NCBI RefSeq assembly: GCF_002285635.2
Contig: NZ_CP023049.2
Span: 2,294,001-2,358,000, forward strand
Reading direction: 5' to 3'
Length of the DNA: 64,000 nucleotides
Source of the DNA: Chryseobacterium piperi
GTDB taxonomy: Bacteria; Bacteroidota; Bacteroidia; Flavobacteriales; Weeksellaceae
Under the pieces are notes generated by a model. The model saw nothing but the letters and a program-made list of their open reading frames with translations, made no database searches and was not told the DNA's origin. Position 1 is the stretch's first letter; each line of letters starts with the position of its first letter. Shown here piece by piece: positions 18,077 to 26,845 of this stretch. Made by a program: the position numbers and the translations under genes.

Positions 18077-18084
18077 TACTTTTG
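18077..18084 (+). promoter_or_regulatory. -7 promoter box (TACTTTTG) for the FKBP-like lipoprotein gene
   Basis: TACTTTTG fits TAnnTTTG and lies 37 bases ahead of the ATG at 18122. No TTG is seen at the -33 distance. Confidence 0.5.
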
Positions 18085-18121
18085 CCGTTATATTATTTGT
18101 AAAGTAATTAAAGTTTTTGAA

Positions 18122-18850
18122 ATGAAAAAAATATTTTTATATATCCTTGCCGGATCTTTGTGTTTTTCTGCATGTAAAAAAGATGATGATCCTCAAACCT
18201 TTGTAGAACCTGATGATGTTGCAGTTCGAAATACCTATGATGATCAAGCGATCCAAAAGTTTTTAAATGACAACTATTTGGATAGTCAAGGAAATATAAA
18301 AGCGTTTAGCGTTTCTGATACTATTGATGATCATGAGAAGAAATTATCCGAATTAAACCCTGTAAAACTTCCTTCAGGAGTAGTTTACGTGGTAAGGGCA
18401 GGTGCACAGCCTACACCAGGGAAAGCAATTGGTGGTACTGACGTCCTTAAAATGATGATAAGAACGAATCATTATCTTGCAACCAATACAGATGGAACCG
18501 TTGCTCTTAACAGCCCGGGTGTGTTTGTAAATACAATCAATAATTCCGGATCTCCGTTATCTGACCCTATGTGGTATTATGTTAAGGAAAAAACTATGAC
18601 TGAGGCCAGTAAAGATAGAAGCTTTTTTGAAATTGAAGGATTTCAGGAAGGTCTAAAATACTTTAAAAGCTTTGTAGATAAACCAGATGGAGACCCTTAT
18701 AACTTGCAAGGGGTAATCCTTGTTCCATCCCGAGCTGCTTTTGCAAGAAGTCCACACTATAATTATACCAACACTTCTCTCCAAAACAGAACATTTGTTT
18801 TCAACTTTCAAATCTACGACACTAAAACAAGGCTACAAAGCCAAGAGTAA
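18122..18850 (+). CDS. Lipoprotein with divergent FKBP-type peptidyl-prolyl isomerase fold
   Basis: The 242-residue protein has a lipoprotein signal (LCFSAC, Cys at residue 19) and should face the periplasm. The C-terminal half suggests an FKBP fold: PSGVVYVVRAG near residue 80, IEGFQEGLKYFKSF near 180, and VILVPSRAAFARS near 203, which correspond to the usual GWxxGL and IPxxLAYG signatures but are degenerate. Isomerase activity is doubtful; exported FKBP-like lipoproteins such as GldI are involved in gliding in Flavobacteriia. It ends with a strong intrinsic terminator. Confidence 0.65.
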   Translation: MKKIFLYILAGSLCFSACKKDDDPQTFVEPDDVAVRNTYDDQAIQKFLNDNYLDSQGNIKAFSVSDTIDDHEKKLSELNPVKLPSGVVYVVRAGAQPTPGKAIGGTDVLKMMIRTNHYLATNTDGTVALNSPGVFVNTINNSGSPLSDPMWYYVKEKTMTEASKDRSFFEIEGFQEGLKYFKSFVDKPDGDPYNLQGVILVPSRAAFARSPHYNYTNTSLQNRTFVFNFQIYDTKTRLQSQE

Positions 18851-18856
18851 AAATAC

Positions 18857-18889
18857 AAACGCTTCAATCTACATTGAAGCGTTTTTTTA
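18857..18889 (+). terminator. Intrinsic terminator
   Basis: The inverted repeat AACGCTTCAAT / ATTGAAGCGTT with a 4-base loop is followed by seven Ts. It separates the FKBP-like gene from the convergent glutamate synthase-like gene. Confidence 0.85.
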
Positions 18890-18892
18890 TAA

Positions 18893-20410
18893 TTAAATTC
18901 CTGCTTTTTCTTTCACATTTCCTAAAATATCCGGAAAATAAAGATCAGAAAGATGGTCGAATTCGTCTCCCCTCATAAACATAGAAGCATCTACTTCTTC
19001 GTATGAGCTTCTTCCGGCTGCTCCAATTAGCTCATTGCATGTATGCAACGTATTTTTATGGAAGTGATATACTCTTTCACTTTTATCGGTAACATCCAAT
19101 CCTTTGACCAGCATCTTATCCTGAGTGGCAACGCCGGTAGGACAATTATTATTGTTACATCTTAATGCCTGTATACAGCCTAAAGAAAACATAAATCCTC
19201 TGGCATTGTTACACATATCAGCTCCCATTGCCACAGCTCTTAGAATATCCAGACTTGTCAGAACTTTACCGCTCGCAATCACTCTGAGTTTATTTCTTAC
19301 ATTGTAATTTTTCAATGTTTTGTTCACAAAAATTAAAGCCGGCTCTAGTGGCATCCCCACTCCATCTGAAAATTCCGGTGGCGCTGCTCCTGTTCCTCCC
19401 TCAGCTCCATCAATAGTAATAAAATCCGGATAAATTTTTAATACATTCATCTGGACGCAGATATCTTCAAACTCTTTGGTATCACCAATACATAATTTAA
19501 AACCAACAGGCTTACCTCCGGAAAGCTCTCTCAACTGCTCCACAAACCTCAACAGTCCTGCAGCATCTGAAAAAGAAGAATGAGATGGTGGTGAGATAAC
19601 CGTCATCCCCGGAGTGACGTGACGGATTTTCGCAATTTCGGGGGTATTTTTAACTCCCGGTAATACGCCTCCATGTCCAGGCTTCGCTCCCTGAGACAAT
19701 TTGATCTCGACCATCTTTACATTGGGAAGTGTAGCATATTTTGTAAATAATTCCGGATTAAATTTTCCTTCCTCATCTCTACACCCAAAATATCCGGTTC
19801 CAATTTGCCAGCATAAATCTCCTCCTTCCATATGGTAAGGAGAAATCCCTCCTTCTCCTGTATTGTGGTAAAAATTACCCTTTTTAGCCCCTCTGTTTAA
19901 CGAAATCTGAGCCCTATCACTCAAAGCTCCAAAACTCATGGCCGAAATATTAAATAAAGAAGCATGATAAGGCTGTTTACACTGCTCTCCTCCTACCCAT
20001 ACTCTAGGCAGTTCTTCAGACGGCGATTTAGCATAAATAGAATGTTTAATTCCTTCATATTTTCTTTGATTAACTTCTAACTGTGTTCCAAAGGCCACCG
20101 TATCACTAAGATTTTTAGCCCTTCTGTACACTGCAGAACGCTGATTTCTTGGAAAAGGCTTTCCATCCGTTTCTCTTTCAATAAAATATTGCTGCATTTC
20201 AGGGGAAATACTTTCAAAAAAATACCTGAAGTATCCTAAAACCGGAAAGTTCCTTAGAATAGCATGTTTTGACTGATAGGCATTGTAAACACCTAATGCA
20301 TAGATAGCGGATAAAAGAGTTGGGATCCAATAATGCGCTTCGATTAGTAAAGCTATCATCCATGTAGCAATTACTAATACAATTCCCCAAGATAAAAACT
20401 TATCTCTCAT
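18893..20410 (-). CDS. FMN-binding glutamate synthase family protein, membrane-anchored
   Basis: The 505-residue protein contains the FMN-binding (alpha-subunit) domain of glutamate synthase but no glutaminase domain. Family signatures: GEGGISPYHMEGGDL, KPGHGGVLPGVK, ITIDGAEGGTGAAPPEF, and GCIQALRCNNNNCPTGVATQ, in which the spacing C-x5-C-x4-C matches the 3Fe-4S cluster of GltB. The N-terminus has one or two hydrophobic segments (about 5-45) that would anchor it to the membrane. The electron partner and substrate are unknown; similar stand-alone proteins are widespread. It lies 52 bases after mtaB. Confidence 0.9.
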   Translation of the reverse strand: MRDKFLSWGIVLVIATWMIALLIEAHYWIPTLLSAIYALGVYNAYQSKHAILRNFPVLGYFRYFFESISPEMQQYFIERETDGKPFPRNQRSAVYRRAKNLSDTVAFGTQLEVNQRKYEGIKHSIYAKSPSEELPRVWVGGEQCKQPYHASLFNISAMSFGALSDRAQISLNRGAKKGNFYHNTGEGGISPYHMEGGDLCWQIGTGYFGCRDEEGKFNPELFTKYATLPNVKMVEIKLSQGAKPGHGGVLPGVKNTPEIAKIRHVTPGMTVISPPSHSSFSDAAGLLRFVEQLRELSGGKPVGFKLCIGDTKEFEDICVQMNVLKIYPDFITIDGAEGGTGAAPPEFSDGVGMPLEPALIFVNKTLKNYNVRNKLRVIASGKVLTSLDILRAVAMGADMCNNARGFMFSLGCIQALRCNNNNCPTGVATQDKMLVKGLDVTDKSERVYHFHKNTLHTCNELIGAAGRSSYEEVDASMFMRGDEFDHLSDLYFPDILGNVKEKAGI

Positions 20411-20462
20411 AGAATGTAGTATTTAAAGTTAAAATAAATTTAGTAGAAATTTTGCAAAGAGA

Positions 20463-21809
20463 CTACGCCTTTGCTAAAAAACTTTCGTAAGAAGACTGCA
20501 CAGAAACCGTGCCATCTGACAAGACTTTTTCTAAATTTAGAAATTCAATCTGATTAACGGATGCCTGATCAAAATCTTTTTGAACCCTCACATAGTTTTC
20601 TGTGAAGCCAAACATCTTTCCGTCTTTATTTTCATGCTCCCAAAGTACAGGGAGCGTCTTGCCTAATTGGGTCTGATAAAATGACATTTTCTTCTTTTCA
20701 GAAAGAATACGCAACATTTTATTGCGTTTTTTTCTTTCAGGAATAGGTACAACACCTTCCATATTTGCTGCTTCCGTATTTTCTCTTTCAGAATAAGTAA
20801 ATACATGCAGATAACTGATCGGAAGCTCATTCAGGAAATTATAGGTTTCCATAAACCTTTCTTCTGTCTCACCGGGAAATCCAACAATTACATCTACACC
20901 AATAGCAGCGTTTGGCATTACCTCACGTATTTTATTGACACGATCTCTGTAAAGCTTCGTCAGATAACGGCGTTTCATCTTTTTCAATACATCATCACAT
21001 CCGGATTGAAGCGGAATATGAAAATGAGGAACAAAGCTTCTGCTTTTAGAAACGAGCTCGATGCTTTCGTCTTTCAGAAGATTAGGCTCAATGGAAGAGA
21101 TTCGTATTCTTTCAATTCCCTCAACCTGATCAAGTTCTGAAATTAAGTCTAAAAAAGTATGTTCGTGTCTTTTATTTCCGAACTCACCTTTTCCGTAATC
21201 CCCGATATTAACCCCTGTTAAAACTATTTCTTTAATATCTCTACCAGCAATTTCCCTGGCATTCAATAAAACATTTTCAATGGTATCTGAACGAGAAATT
21301 CCTCTGGCTAAAGGAATGGTACAATACGTACATTTATAATCACAACCATCCTGAACTTTTAAAAAAGCTCTGGTTCTGTCACCAATAGAATAACTTCCAA
21401 TAAAGAAGTCGGTTTCTTCAATTTCACAAGAGTGAACAATTCCTTCTTTTTCTGACTTTTCAACATCATCAAGATAACTCAATATGTTAAATTTTTCTTT
21501 GGCTCCCAAAACCAAATCAACACCAGTAATCTGTGAAATTTCTTCAGGCTTCAGCTGTGCGTAGCACCCTACGATAACTACTAGCCCTTCCGGATTAGCT
21601 TTCATTGCTCTTTTTACGTGAAGTTTGCATTCACGATCTGCATTCTCAGTTACCGAGCAGGTATTAATTACGTAAACATCTGCTTTCTCATCAAAGCCTA
21701 CCTTATCATAACCTGCATCTGTTAATTGGCGGGCAATAGTAGATGTTTCTGCAAAATTTAATTTGCAGCCAAGGGTATGAAACGCGGCAGTTCTATGAAA
21801 ATTTGACAT
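20463..21809 (-). CDS. mtaB: tRNA t6A37 methylthiotransferase MtaB
   Basis: MtaB is a radical SAM enzyme that converts N6-threonylcarbamoyladenosine at position 37 of ANN-decoding tRNAs to the 2-methylthio form. The 448-residue protein shows the three-domain family order: N-terminal methylthiotransferase domain with conserved Cys in HTLGCKLNFAET, VINTCSVTENADRECK and VVIVGCYAQ; radical SAM core with DGCDYKCTYCTIPLARG (CxxxCxxC); and a C-terminal TRAM-like domain. A TATCTTTG -7 box lies about 26 bases ahead of the ATG. Confidence 0.94.
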   Translation of the reverse strand: MSNFHRTAAFHTLGCKLNFAETSTIARQLTDAGYDKVGFDEKADVYVINTCSVTENADRECKLHVKRAMKANPEGLVVIVGCYAQLKPEEISQITGVDLVLGAKEKFNILSYLDDVEKSEKEGIVHSCEIEETDFFIGSYSIGDRTRAFLKVQDGCDYKCTYCTIPLARGISRSDTIENVLLNAREIAGRDIKEIVLTGVNIGDYGKGEFGNKRHEHTFLDLISELDQVEGIERIRISSIEPNLLKDESIELVSKSRSFVPHFHIPLQSGCDDVLKKMKRRYLTKLYRDRVNKIREVMPNAAIGVDVIVGFPGETEERFMETYNFLNELPISYLHVFTYSERENTEAANMEGVVPIPERKKRNKMLRILSEKKKMSFYQTQLGKTLPVLWEHENKDGKMFGFTENYVRVQKDFDQASVNQIEFLNLEKVLSDGTVSVQSSYESFLAKA

Positions 21810-21834
21810 TTTTCCGTCCTAAATTTTATGGGTG

Positions 21835-21842
21835 CAAAGATA
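21835..21842 (-). promoter_or_regulatory. -7 promoter box (TATCTTTG) for mtaB
   Basis: The minus strand reads TATCTTTGCACCC, a full -7 match giving a leader of about 20 bases. A -33 TTG is not found at the normal distance. Confidence 0.6.
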
Positions 21843-22277
21843 GTAATTTAAATAAAAACTCTAAATCGATTCAATCTATTGTTTATATTCGTTCTTAAGT
21901 TTCCATATTTGTTTCCAAGTTAAGCTTTACCTATCTATCAATTATATGTTTTCAAAACATTGTTTATAATAATCTTCAAGAATTTATACGATTGCATTTA
22001 ATTTAGGTTTCTAATAATTTTTCATAAAAAATTATTTATTATTTTAACCCAAATTTCACACAAAAGAAAAAGCCCCATAATGAATGAGACTTAAATCAAT
22101 GCGTATTTAAAAATTATTATGTTAATCTATTTCTCATTTCATTTTGGGTAATTAATAAAAGATAATTTATTTCAAGCATTTACTCTATTCAATAAGAAAT
22201 AGATAAATTTAATATCGTGTATATTTTCAACAAAACCAATATCCTTAGTTTCTATAAACCTAAGGCATATTACTTTC
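21843..22277. other. Intergenic region without a recognisable gene
   Basis: This is a 435-base AT-rich stretch between mtaB and the tail of the repeat lipoprotein gene. Frequent stops occur in all frames, and I see no terminator, tRNA or strong repeat. Confidence 0.5.
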
Positions 22278-22874
22278 TTAATTAATTCTAGTTCGAACAT
22301 AAAAACCTATTCCTTCATATACCCATGCACTATTTCCATTTCCTAACTCATTAAAATTTGTAGTAAAAAAATGGTTACTACGACGACGGCCTCTATATCT
22401 ATAGACAGGTGAATTCCCATCATAATCTGATCTTGCAGCCAAACCTAATACTCCTTCATTTACCCAGTCACTATTATTATCCACTTCATTACTCTGAGTA
22501 AGGAGCCGATCACCATTTCTTCTGTTATACCATCTTGTGATTTTATAATCAGGTGAATAAGCAGGCCATACACTCTTAGAATCCCCTACACTGCCTAGTA
22601 CACCTCGATCTTCATAATTTAAATTGTTTCCTTCTGCCCGATCTAAAGTATAAAGATGATCAACTTTATTACTATTATAGAATACATATACTGGTATATT
22701 TCCTAGATTATTGGGTATTTGCGAAACAGAGAGAGAGTTTTGCTGGTTTTTTGTAAATGCAATGCTCTCATTATTTGGTGCTAAAGTAACATCATCATTC
22801 ATTTCACTAGAGCAAGAGATAAGAACAAAGAATAGTGCCAAAATAGCAACAAAACCCATGTTGATTTTTTTCAT
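22278..22874 (-). CDS. Lipoprotein with DUF5648-like tandem repeats
   Basis: I choose the ATG at 22874 because it starts a proper lipoprotein signal (MKKINMGFVAILALFFVLISC); the open frame extends 26 codons further but that would bury the signal. The mature part (about 198 residues in all) has three degenerate repeats of about 45 residues with the pattern PVY-x-x-Y...HxYT...W-x-x-EGV, best seen in PVYVFYNSNKVDHLYTLD, and then SPVYRYRGRRRSNHFFTT with WVYEGIGFYV. This resembles DUF5648, a repeat found in secreted proteins and thought to form a beta-propeller-like or lectin-like fold. Function unknown; the gene is isolated. Confidence 0.75.
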   Translation of the reverse strand: MKKINMGFVAILALFFVLISCSSEMNDDVTLAPNNESIAFTKNQQNSLSVSQIPNNLGNIPVYVFYNSNKVDHLYTLDRAEGNNLNYEDRGVLGSVGDSKSVWPAYSPDYKITRWYNRRNGDRLLTQSNEVDNNSDWVNEGVLGLAARSDYDGNSPVYRYRGRRRSNHFFTTNFNELGNGNSAWVYEGIGFYVRTRIN

Positions 22875-23160
22875 AATACTGTATTTAAAAATTTTATATA
22901 ATGGGCGTAAAATTATAAAATCTCTATAAAGTGACAAAAGGTTTTGTAACATAAAGAGCTATAATAGCTTATTTTTCTATCATTAAAATCTTATTTATTT
23001 TTTTTTAATTATTAGCTTTTAATAGGTTGATAATTTACTCTCTTTTTTATAATTTCAATCATTTTGACATACCATTATTACTCCAAATAATTTAATTCAA
23101 AAAAAATCAGGAAATAATTCCATCTTTTTTGTTTATTTTCTAATTTCAACTACGATTATC

Positions 23161-23685
23161 TTAATTTGTTCCTACAAACCTATTTTTTAATTCATCATTA
23201 AATTCCTGAGATTTATTTCTTGCGATAGAAAGCGTTTTCCACGCTTCATTCTTCATCATCTTGGCCATATAAACCAACTGTCCTATATGATAAGGATAAT
23301 GAGCTAGCTGACGCAAAAAGGCATCAATAACTGAATGCGCTTCCCCTCTGATATAAATGGTTGCATATAGATTATCATCAGTGATTTGTCCCAAGGCATT
23401 AAAAAGACAACTCCACCCTTTTTCCCAAAAACTAATAACCTCCTGCTTCGTTGTAAATGTATTAATAAATTCTTCATCCCGGTTTCTTCCAGGTTTTTCA
23501 CCATCTTCCGTTAAAAAGTTAGTCCATCTTGAAAGCATATTTCCTCCAATATGCTTAACTATAACAGCAATTGAGTTGCTCTCTTCATTAAATTGCCAGA
23601 ATATCTGTTCGTCAGAAAGTTGTTCAAATGCCTTATCTCCGAGCTGTTTATAATATTCAAAACGTTTGATAAAAAGATCTTTCAT
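23161..23685 (-). CDS. DUF1572 / DinB-like superfamily protein
   Basis: The 174-residue protein has the four-helix-bundle pattern of DUF1572 (DinB/YfiT-like metalloenzyme superfamily). Potential metal-binding histidines are in AVIVKHIGGNMLSRWTNF (His45) and QLAHYPYHIGQLVYMAK (about residues 130 and 134). Superfamily members include thiol-S-transferases for bacillithiol or mycothiol; the activity of DUF1572 is unknown. It is cytoplasmic and monocistronic. Confidence 0.85.
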   Translation of the reverse strand: MKDLFIKRFEYYKQLGDKAFEQLSDEQIFWQFNEESNSIAVIVKHIGGNMLSRWTNFLTEDGEKPGRNRDEEFINTFTTKQEVISFWEKGWSCLFNALGQITDDNLYATIYIRGEAHSVIDAFLRQLAHYPYHIGQLVYMAKMMKNEAWKTLSIARNKSQEFNDELKNRFVGTN

Positions 23686-23798
23686 ACCATAAAAAAATAA
23701 GAACTAAGTTAATATTTTTCCAGTACATAGCAGCTAAATGTATTTACACTTTAGAATAAAAAGTATTTCATGAATTGTGGAACTAGTTATTACTTCTA

Positions 23799-24596
23799 TT
23801 ACTTGATGCTTGTAATATTTCCACAGAGGTTTTCAAGGTGAAATATTTTATGAAACGGACTTTTGACCTCATTCAGATGTTCTCTATCCTGGATAAAGGT
23901 ATATCTGGAAGCAATGGAGTTCATATCTGAAACAATGACCAGCCAACACTCATCTACAGAGGTATCATAGTAAGGGAATTTTTCATTTTTCTTCTCGATC
24001 AGTTCTAAAATTTTCTCGGAACAAAGCTCATCAAACAGGTTCATATTATATTCATGGGTAATGAATACGTTTCTTCGATGAAAAGATTTTCTCAGACTTT
24101 TAACACACCCTACAGGTTTATTTCTTTTGATACTTTTATAGATGGAAAGAACATTTTCCTGTTGTTCTTCCGGAATATCAAATTTTATATTTGAATGAAA
24201 TTCTAAAAAATAAACACCACGATATTTCGTAGTGTCCTCTTGTTCTAATAGTATTTCTGCCTGACGGAAAACCTTATTTAAATTGCTTTCCACCTTTTTC
24301 ATTTCTAAATGATTGATTACCTCAGTAAGCTCTATCCCAATCTTTTTGTCATTAAAATTAGCAATAAAGTCGGGGCTTTCACAGGTAAGGTTTTCGAACT
24401 TAACTTCAGGAAAATGGTGCATAAAAGAATTGAGCAATAAAATTTCAGCTTTCTTCTTGTATTTTTCACGATCGTGAAGCTGAGATTCATCTATTTTACG
24501 GTGATACTTTTCTATCGGCTTTTTTTTCAAATGTCGATTGAGATAATATAAGTTTAGATTTTTGATTAAATCTTCATCTGAAAATACCTTTTTCAT
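23799..24596 (-). CDS. Uncharacterised protein with possible PD-(D/E)XK nuclease-like core
   Basis: I do not recognise this 265-residue protein as a named family. Around residues 50-92 it has the order of a PD-(D/E)XK core: a helix with Glu51 (KKAEILLLNSF), then SPDFIANF (Pro75-Asp76) and KIGIELTEVI (Glu89-x-Thr91). The usual catalytic Lys is Thr. The N-terminus is Lys-rich, suggesting nucleic acid contact, and SFHRRNVFITHEYN follows later. It is cytoplasmic and divergent from the phosphorylase gene at 24797, with no restriction or toxin partner nearby. The fold assignment is by motif only. Confidence 0.6.
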   Translation of the reverse strand: MKKVFSDEDLIKNLNLYYLNRHLKKKPIEKYHRKIDESQLHDREKYKKKAEILLLNSFMHHFPEVKFENLTCESPDFIANFNDKKIGIELTEVINHLEMKKVESNLNKVFRQAEILLEQEDTTKYRGVYFLEFHSNIKFDIPEEQQENVLSIYKSIKRNKPVGCVKSLRKSFHRRNVFITHEYNMNLFDELCSEKILELIEKKNEKFPYYDTSVDECWLVIVSDMNSIASRYTFIQDREHLNEVKSPFHKIFHLENLCGNITSIK

Positions 24597-24763
24597 GTCT
24601 GCTTTTTTATTATGATTAAATAAAACGTGGACTCTACAATTTCATGTTAGAAGTTTTTGATTATCAAAAAATTACACTTAAAGGTAAGTAAAAAAAATAT
24701 TCAATAGATACTTTTAAAAATAATTTATCAAATATTTAATGTAGGCTTTATTTTCATAATCGA

Positions 24764-24771
24764 TACCTTTG
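24764..24771 (+). promoter_or_regulatory. -7 promoter box (TACCTTTG) for the phosphorylase-like gene
   Basis: TACCTTTG is a full TAnnTTTG match, 25 bases before the ATG at 24797. The -33 position lacks TTG. Confidence 0.5.
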
Positions 24772-24796
24772 CCTTTTTAATACAAAATCGTGATTC

Positions 24797-26470
24797 ATGG
24801 ATTTTAAAAATTTTAAAATACCTTTCAGCATCAACCCTCAATATTCTACAAAAGTTGCCTATTTTTCAATGGAATTCGCTATTGAACAGGTCTTAAAGAT
24901 ATATTCAGGAGGACTTGGCTTTTTGGCAGGATCTCATATGAGAAGTGCTTATAATCTAAAGCAGGATCTTATAGGAATTGGTATTCTTTGGAAGTTCGGG
25001 TATTATGATCAGGCCAGAAATCATGATCAGACTTTACAACCGGTATGGACTAAGAAAATGTACAGTTTTCTGGAAGATACAGGAATTAAATTCCAGATTG
25101 AGATCCACAGCGCACCGGTGTGGGTAAAAGTCTGGTATCTGGATCCTGAGATTTTCAATACCGCCCCAATGTTTTTTCTATCCACAGATGTTCCTGAAAA
25201 TGATCACATCTCAAAAACAATCTGTCATAGGCTCTATGACGCCAACGAATCTACCAAGCTTGCCCAATATATTTTATTAGGAAAAGGAGGTGCCAGATTA
25301 CTGGATGAAATGAATATCGAAAGAGATACCTATCATTTAAATGAAGCCCATGGTCTTCCTGCCGCATTTCATTTATTAAAAAAATACAACGGAGATTTAA
25401 ATAAGGTAAGGGAAAAATTGGTTTTTACTACCCATACTCCGGAAGAGGCAGGAAATGAAAAACATAATCTCAAATTGTGTTATGATATGTCTTATTTTTC
25501 AGGGTTTAGCATGGAAGAGGTTAAATGTATTGAAGGGGCAGACGATGATCGTTTCAACCATTCTCTTTGTGCATTAAAGATGGCTAAAATTGCCAATGGG
25601 GTTTCTAAACTTCACGGAACCGTTTCCCGGGCAATGTGGAATAAATATCCGGGTATCTGTGAAATTAAATCGATTACCAATGCACAGGAATTCAAATACT
25701 GGGCAGACAAACGTCTTTACAATGCTAAAGATGAAAATGACGAAACGGTATTTGATTACCGTAAAAAACATTTAAAAAGGAGACTTTTCAAAATTGTTGC
25801 AGATCAGACAGGAAATTTATTCAATCCCAATATTTTCACCATTGTCTGGGCAAGGAGATTTGCAGGGTACAAACGTGCAGATATGCTGTTACATGATAAG
25901 GAAAGGTTTTACAGATTACTTAACCATCCGCAATATCCTGTTCAGATCATCTGGGCCGGAAAGCCCTACCCCATGGACTATTCTGCAATTTCCACTTTTA
26001 ACACCCTTGTTGAAGAAAGTAAGAATCATAAAAATATGGCAGTTTTAACAGGCTATGAGCTTTCTTTAAGTAAATCTTTAAAGCAAGGTTCTGATCTTTG
26101 GTTAAACAATCCAAGAGTTCCAAGAGAAGCATCTGGAACTTCAGGAATGACAGCAGCGATGAACGGATCTGTCAATTTATCAACCGATGACGGATGGATT
26201 CCCGAATTTGCAAAACATGGAGAAAATTCTTTCGTAGTACCAAAGGTTGATTATTTAAACATGAGTATTTACGAACAAGACAACTATGATCTAAATGCCT
26301 TATATGAAATTCTTGAAAATGAAATCCTTCCTACGTATTATGATAATATAAACAAATGGAGAAAAATCCAATACAACTCAATGAATGATGTTAAGGATCA
26401 ATTTAATAGTGATAGAATGGCTGATGAATATTATAAGGAGCTTTATACCTACTCAGGGATAGAATTGTAA
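24797..26470 (+). CDS. Alpha-glucan phosphorylase family protein (GT35, short form) lacking the PLP lysine
   Basis: The 557-residue protein is a short glycogen/maltodextrin phosphorylase homologue. Family features: VAYFSMEFAIE and IYSGGLGFLAGSH at the start, YHLNEAHGLPAAF, FTTHTPEEAGNEKH, IVWARRFAGYKRADM (phosphate-site Arg and Lys359), and PREASGTSGMTAAMNG. In known phosphorylases the residue after GxM in that last motif is the lysine that binds pyridoxal phosphate; here it is Thr452 (codon ACA). It may therefore not be a PLP phosphorylase, unless another residue serves. The gene's stop codon is the start of an 8-bp repeat array. No glycogen gene is adjacent. Confidence 0.88.
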   Translation: MDFKNFKIPFSINPQYSTKVAYFSMEFAIEQVLKIYSGGLGFLAGSHMRSAYNLKQDLIGIGILWKFGYYDQARNHDQTLQPVWTKKMYSFLEDTGIKFQIEIHSAPVWVKVWYLDPEIFNTAPMFFLSTDVPENDHISKTICHRLYDANESTKLAQYILLGKGGARLLDEMNIERDTYHLNEAHGLPAAFHLLKKYNGDLNKVREKLVFTTHTPEEAGNEKHNLKLCYDMSYFSGFSMEEVKCIEGADDDRFNHSLCALKMAKIANGVSKLHGTVSRAMWNKYPGICEIKSITNAQEFKYWADKRLYNAKDENDETVFDYRKKHLKRRLFKIVADQTGNLFNPNIFTIVWARRFAGYKRADMLLHDKERFYRLLNHPQYPVQIIWAGKPYPMDYSAISTFNTLVEESKNHKNMAVLTGYELSLSKSLKQGSDLWLNNPRVPREASGTSGMTAAMNGSVNLSTDDGWIPEFAKHGENSFVVPKVDYLNMSIYEQDNYDLNALYEILENEILPTYYDNINKWRKIQYNSMNDVKDQFNSDRMADEYYKELYTYSGIEL

Positions 26471-26551
26471 AATTGTAGAATACGAAAGGGCAAAAGGGCG
26501 GAAAGGCCGAATTGCAAAACTGTGAAATCGTGAAATTGTAAAATCGAGGGA
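26464..26551 (+). repeat. Degenerate 8-bp tandem array (11 units, consensus near ATYGTRAA)
   Basis: Cutting the sequence every 8 bases from 26464 gives ATTGTAAA, ATTGTAGA, ATACGAAA, GGGCAAAA, GGGCGGAA, AGGCCGAA, TTGCAAAA, CTGTGAAA, TCGTGAAA, TTGTAAAA, TCGAGGGA. The first unit contains the TAA stop of the phosphorylase gene. The same octamer family recurs around recO and the GH63 gene near 48.6-48.8 kb. Confidence 0.8.
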
Positions 26552-26603
26552 GGTAATAAGGAATTGAGGTTTTGTACTCCTTTGTGTATAAATATTTACA
26601 GAT

Positions 26604-26648
26604 TAAAATAAACGTTGCCGGAAAAACTTTCCGGCAACGTTTATTTTA
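26604..26648. terminator. Perfect 21-bp stem bidirectional terminator
   Basis: Bases 26604-26624 and 26628-26648 are perfectly complementary with a 3-base loop. AT-rich ends provide T tracts on both strands, serving the phosphorylase gene and the convergent DUF6496 gene. A stem this long is unusual. Confidence 0.85.
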
Positions 26649-26649
26649 A

Positions 26650-26835
26650 TCAATCTTTTTTCTTTTTAGGCACTTTGAGTCCTTTTTCTCTGGCTTCGGA
26701 AATACCTATAGCCACTGCCTGCTTTCTGCTTGTCACTTTATCTCCGGAAGAGGATTTTAATTTCCCTTCTTTGAATTCGTGCATTACTTTTCCTACTTTG
26801 TCCTGAGCTTTATCGGAATATTTGGTCTTGCTCAT
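26650..26835 (-). CDS. DUF6496 small basic protein
   Basis: The 61-residue protein is about one third Lys and Arg and matches DUF6496: KAQDKVGKVMHEFKEGKLKS, then KVTSRKQAVAIGISEAREKG and a KKKK tail. Its composition and a helix with SRKQA-IGxSEAR suggest nucleic-acid binding or a stress-related role, but no function is established. It lies 10 bases after an unknown gene on the same strand and probably shares its transcript. Confidence 0.85.
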   Translation of the reverse strand: MSKTKYSDKAQDKVGKVMHEFKEGKLKSSSGDKVTSRKQAVAIGISEAREKGLKVPKKKKD

Positions 26836-26845
26836 GATGTTATTT

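Noticed and set aside
20805..21140. Plus-strand 111-codon open frame
   Set aside because: It lies entirely antisense to mtaB, whose frame and motifs are strong.
22875..22952. 26-codon N-terminal extension of the repeat lipoprotein
   Set aside because: It would place the lipoprotein signal internally; the ATG at 22874 begins a proper signal peptide.
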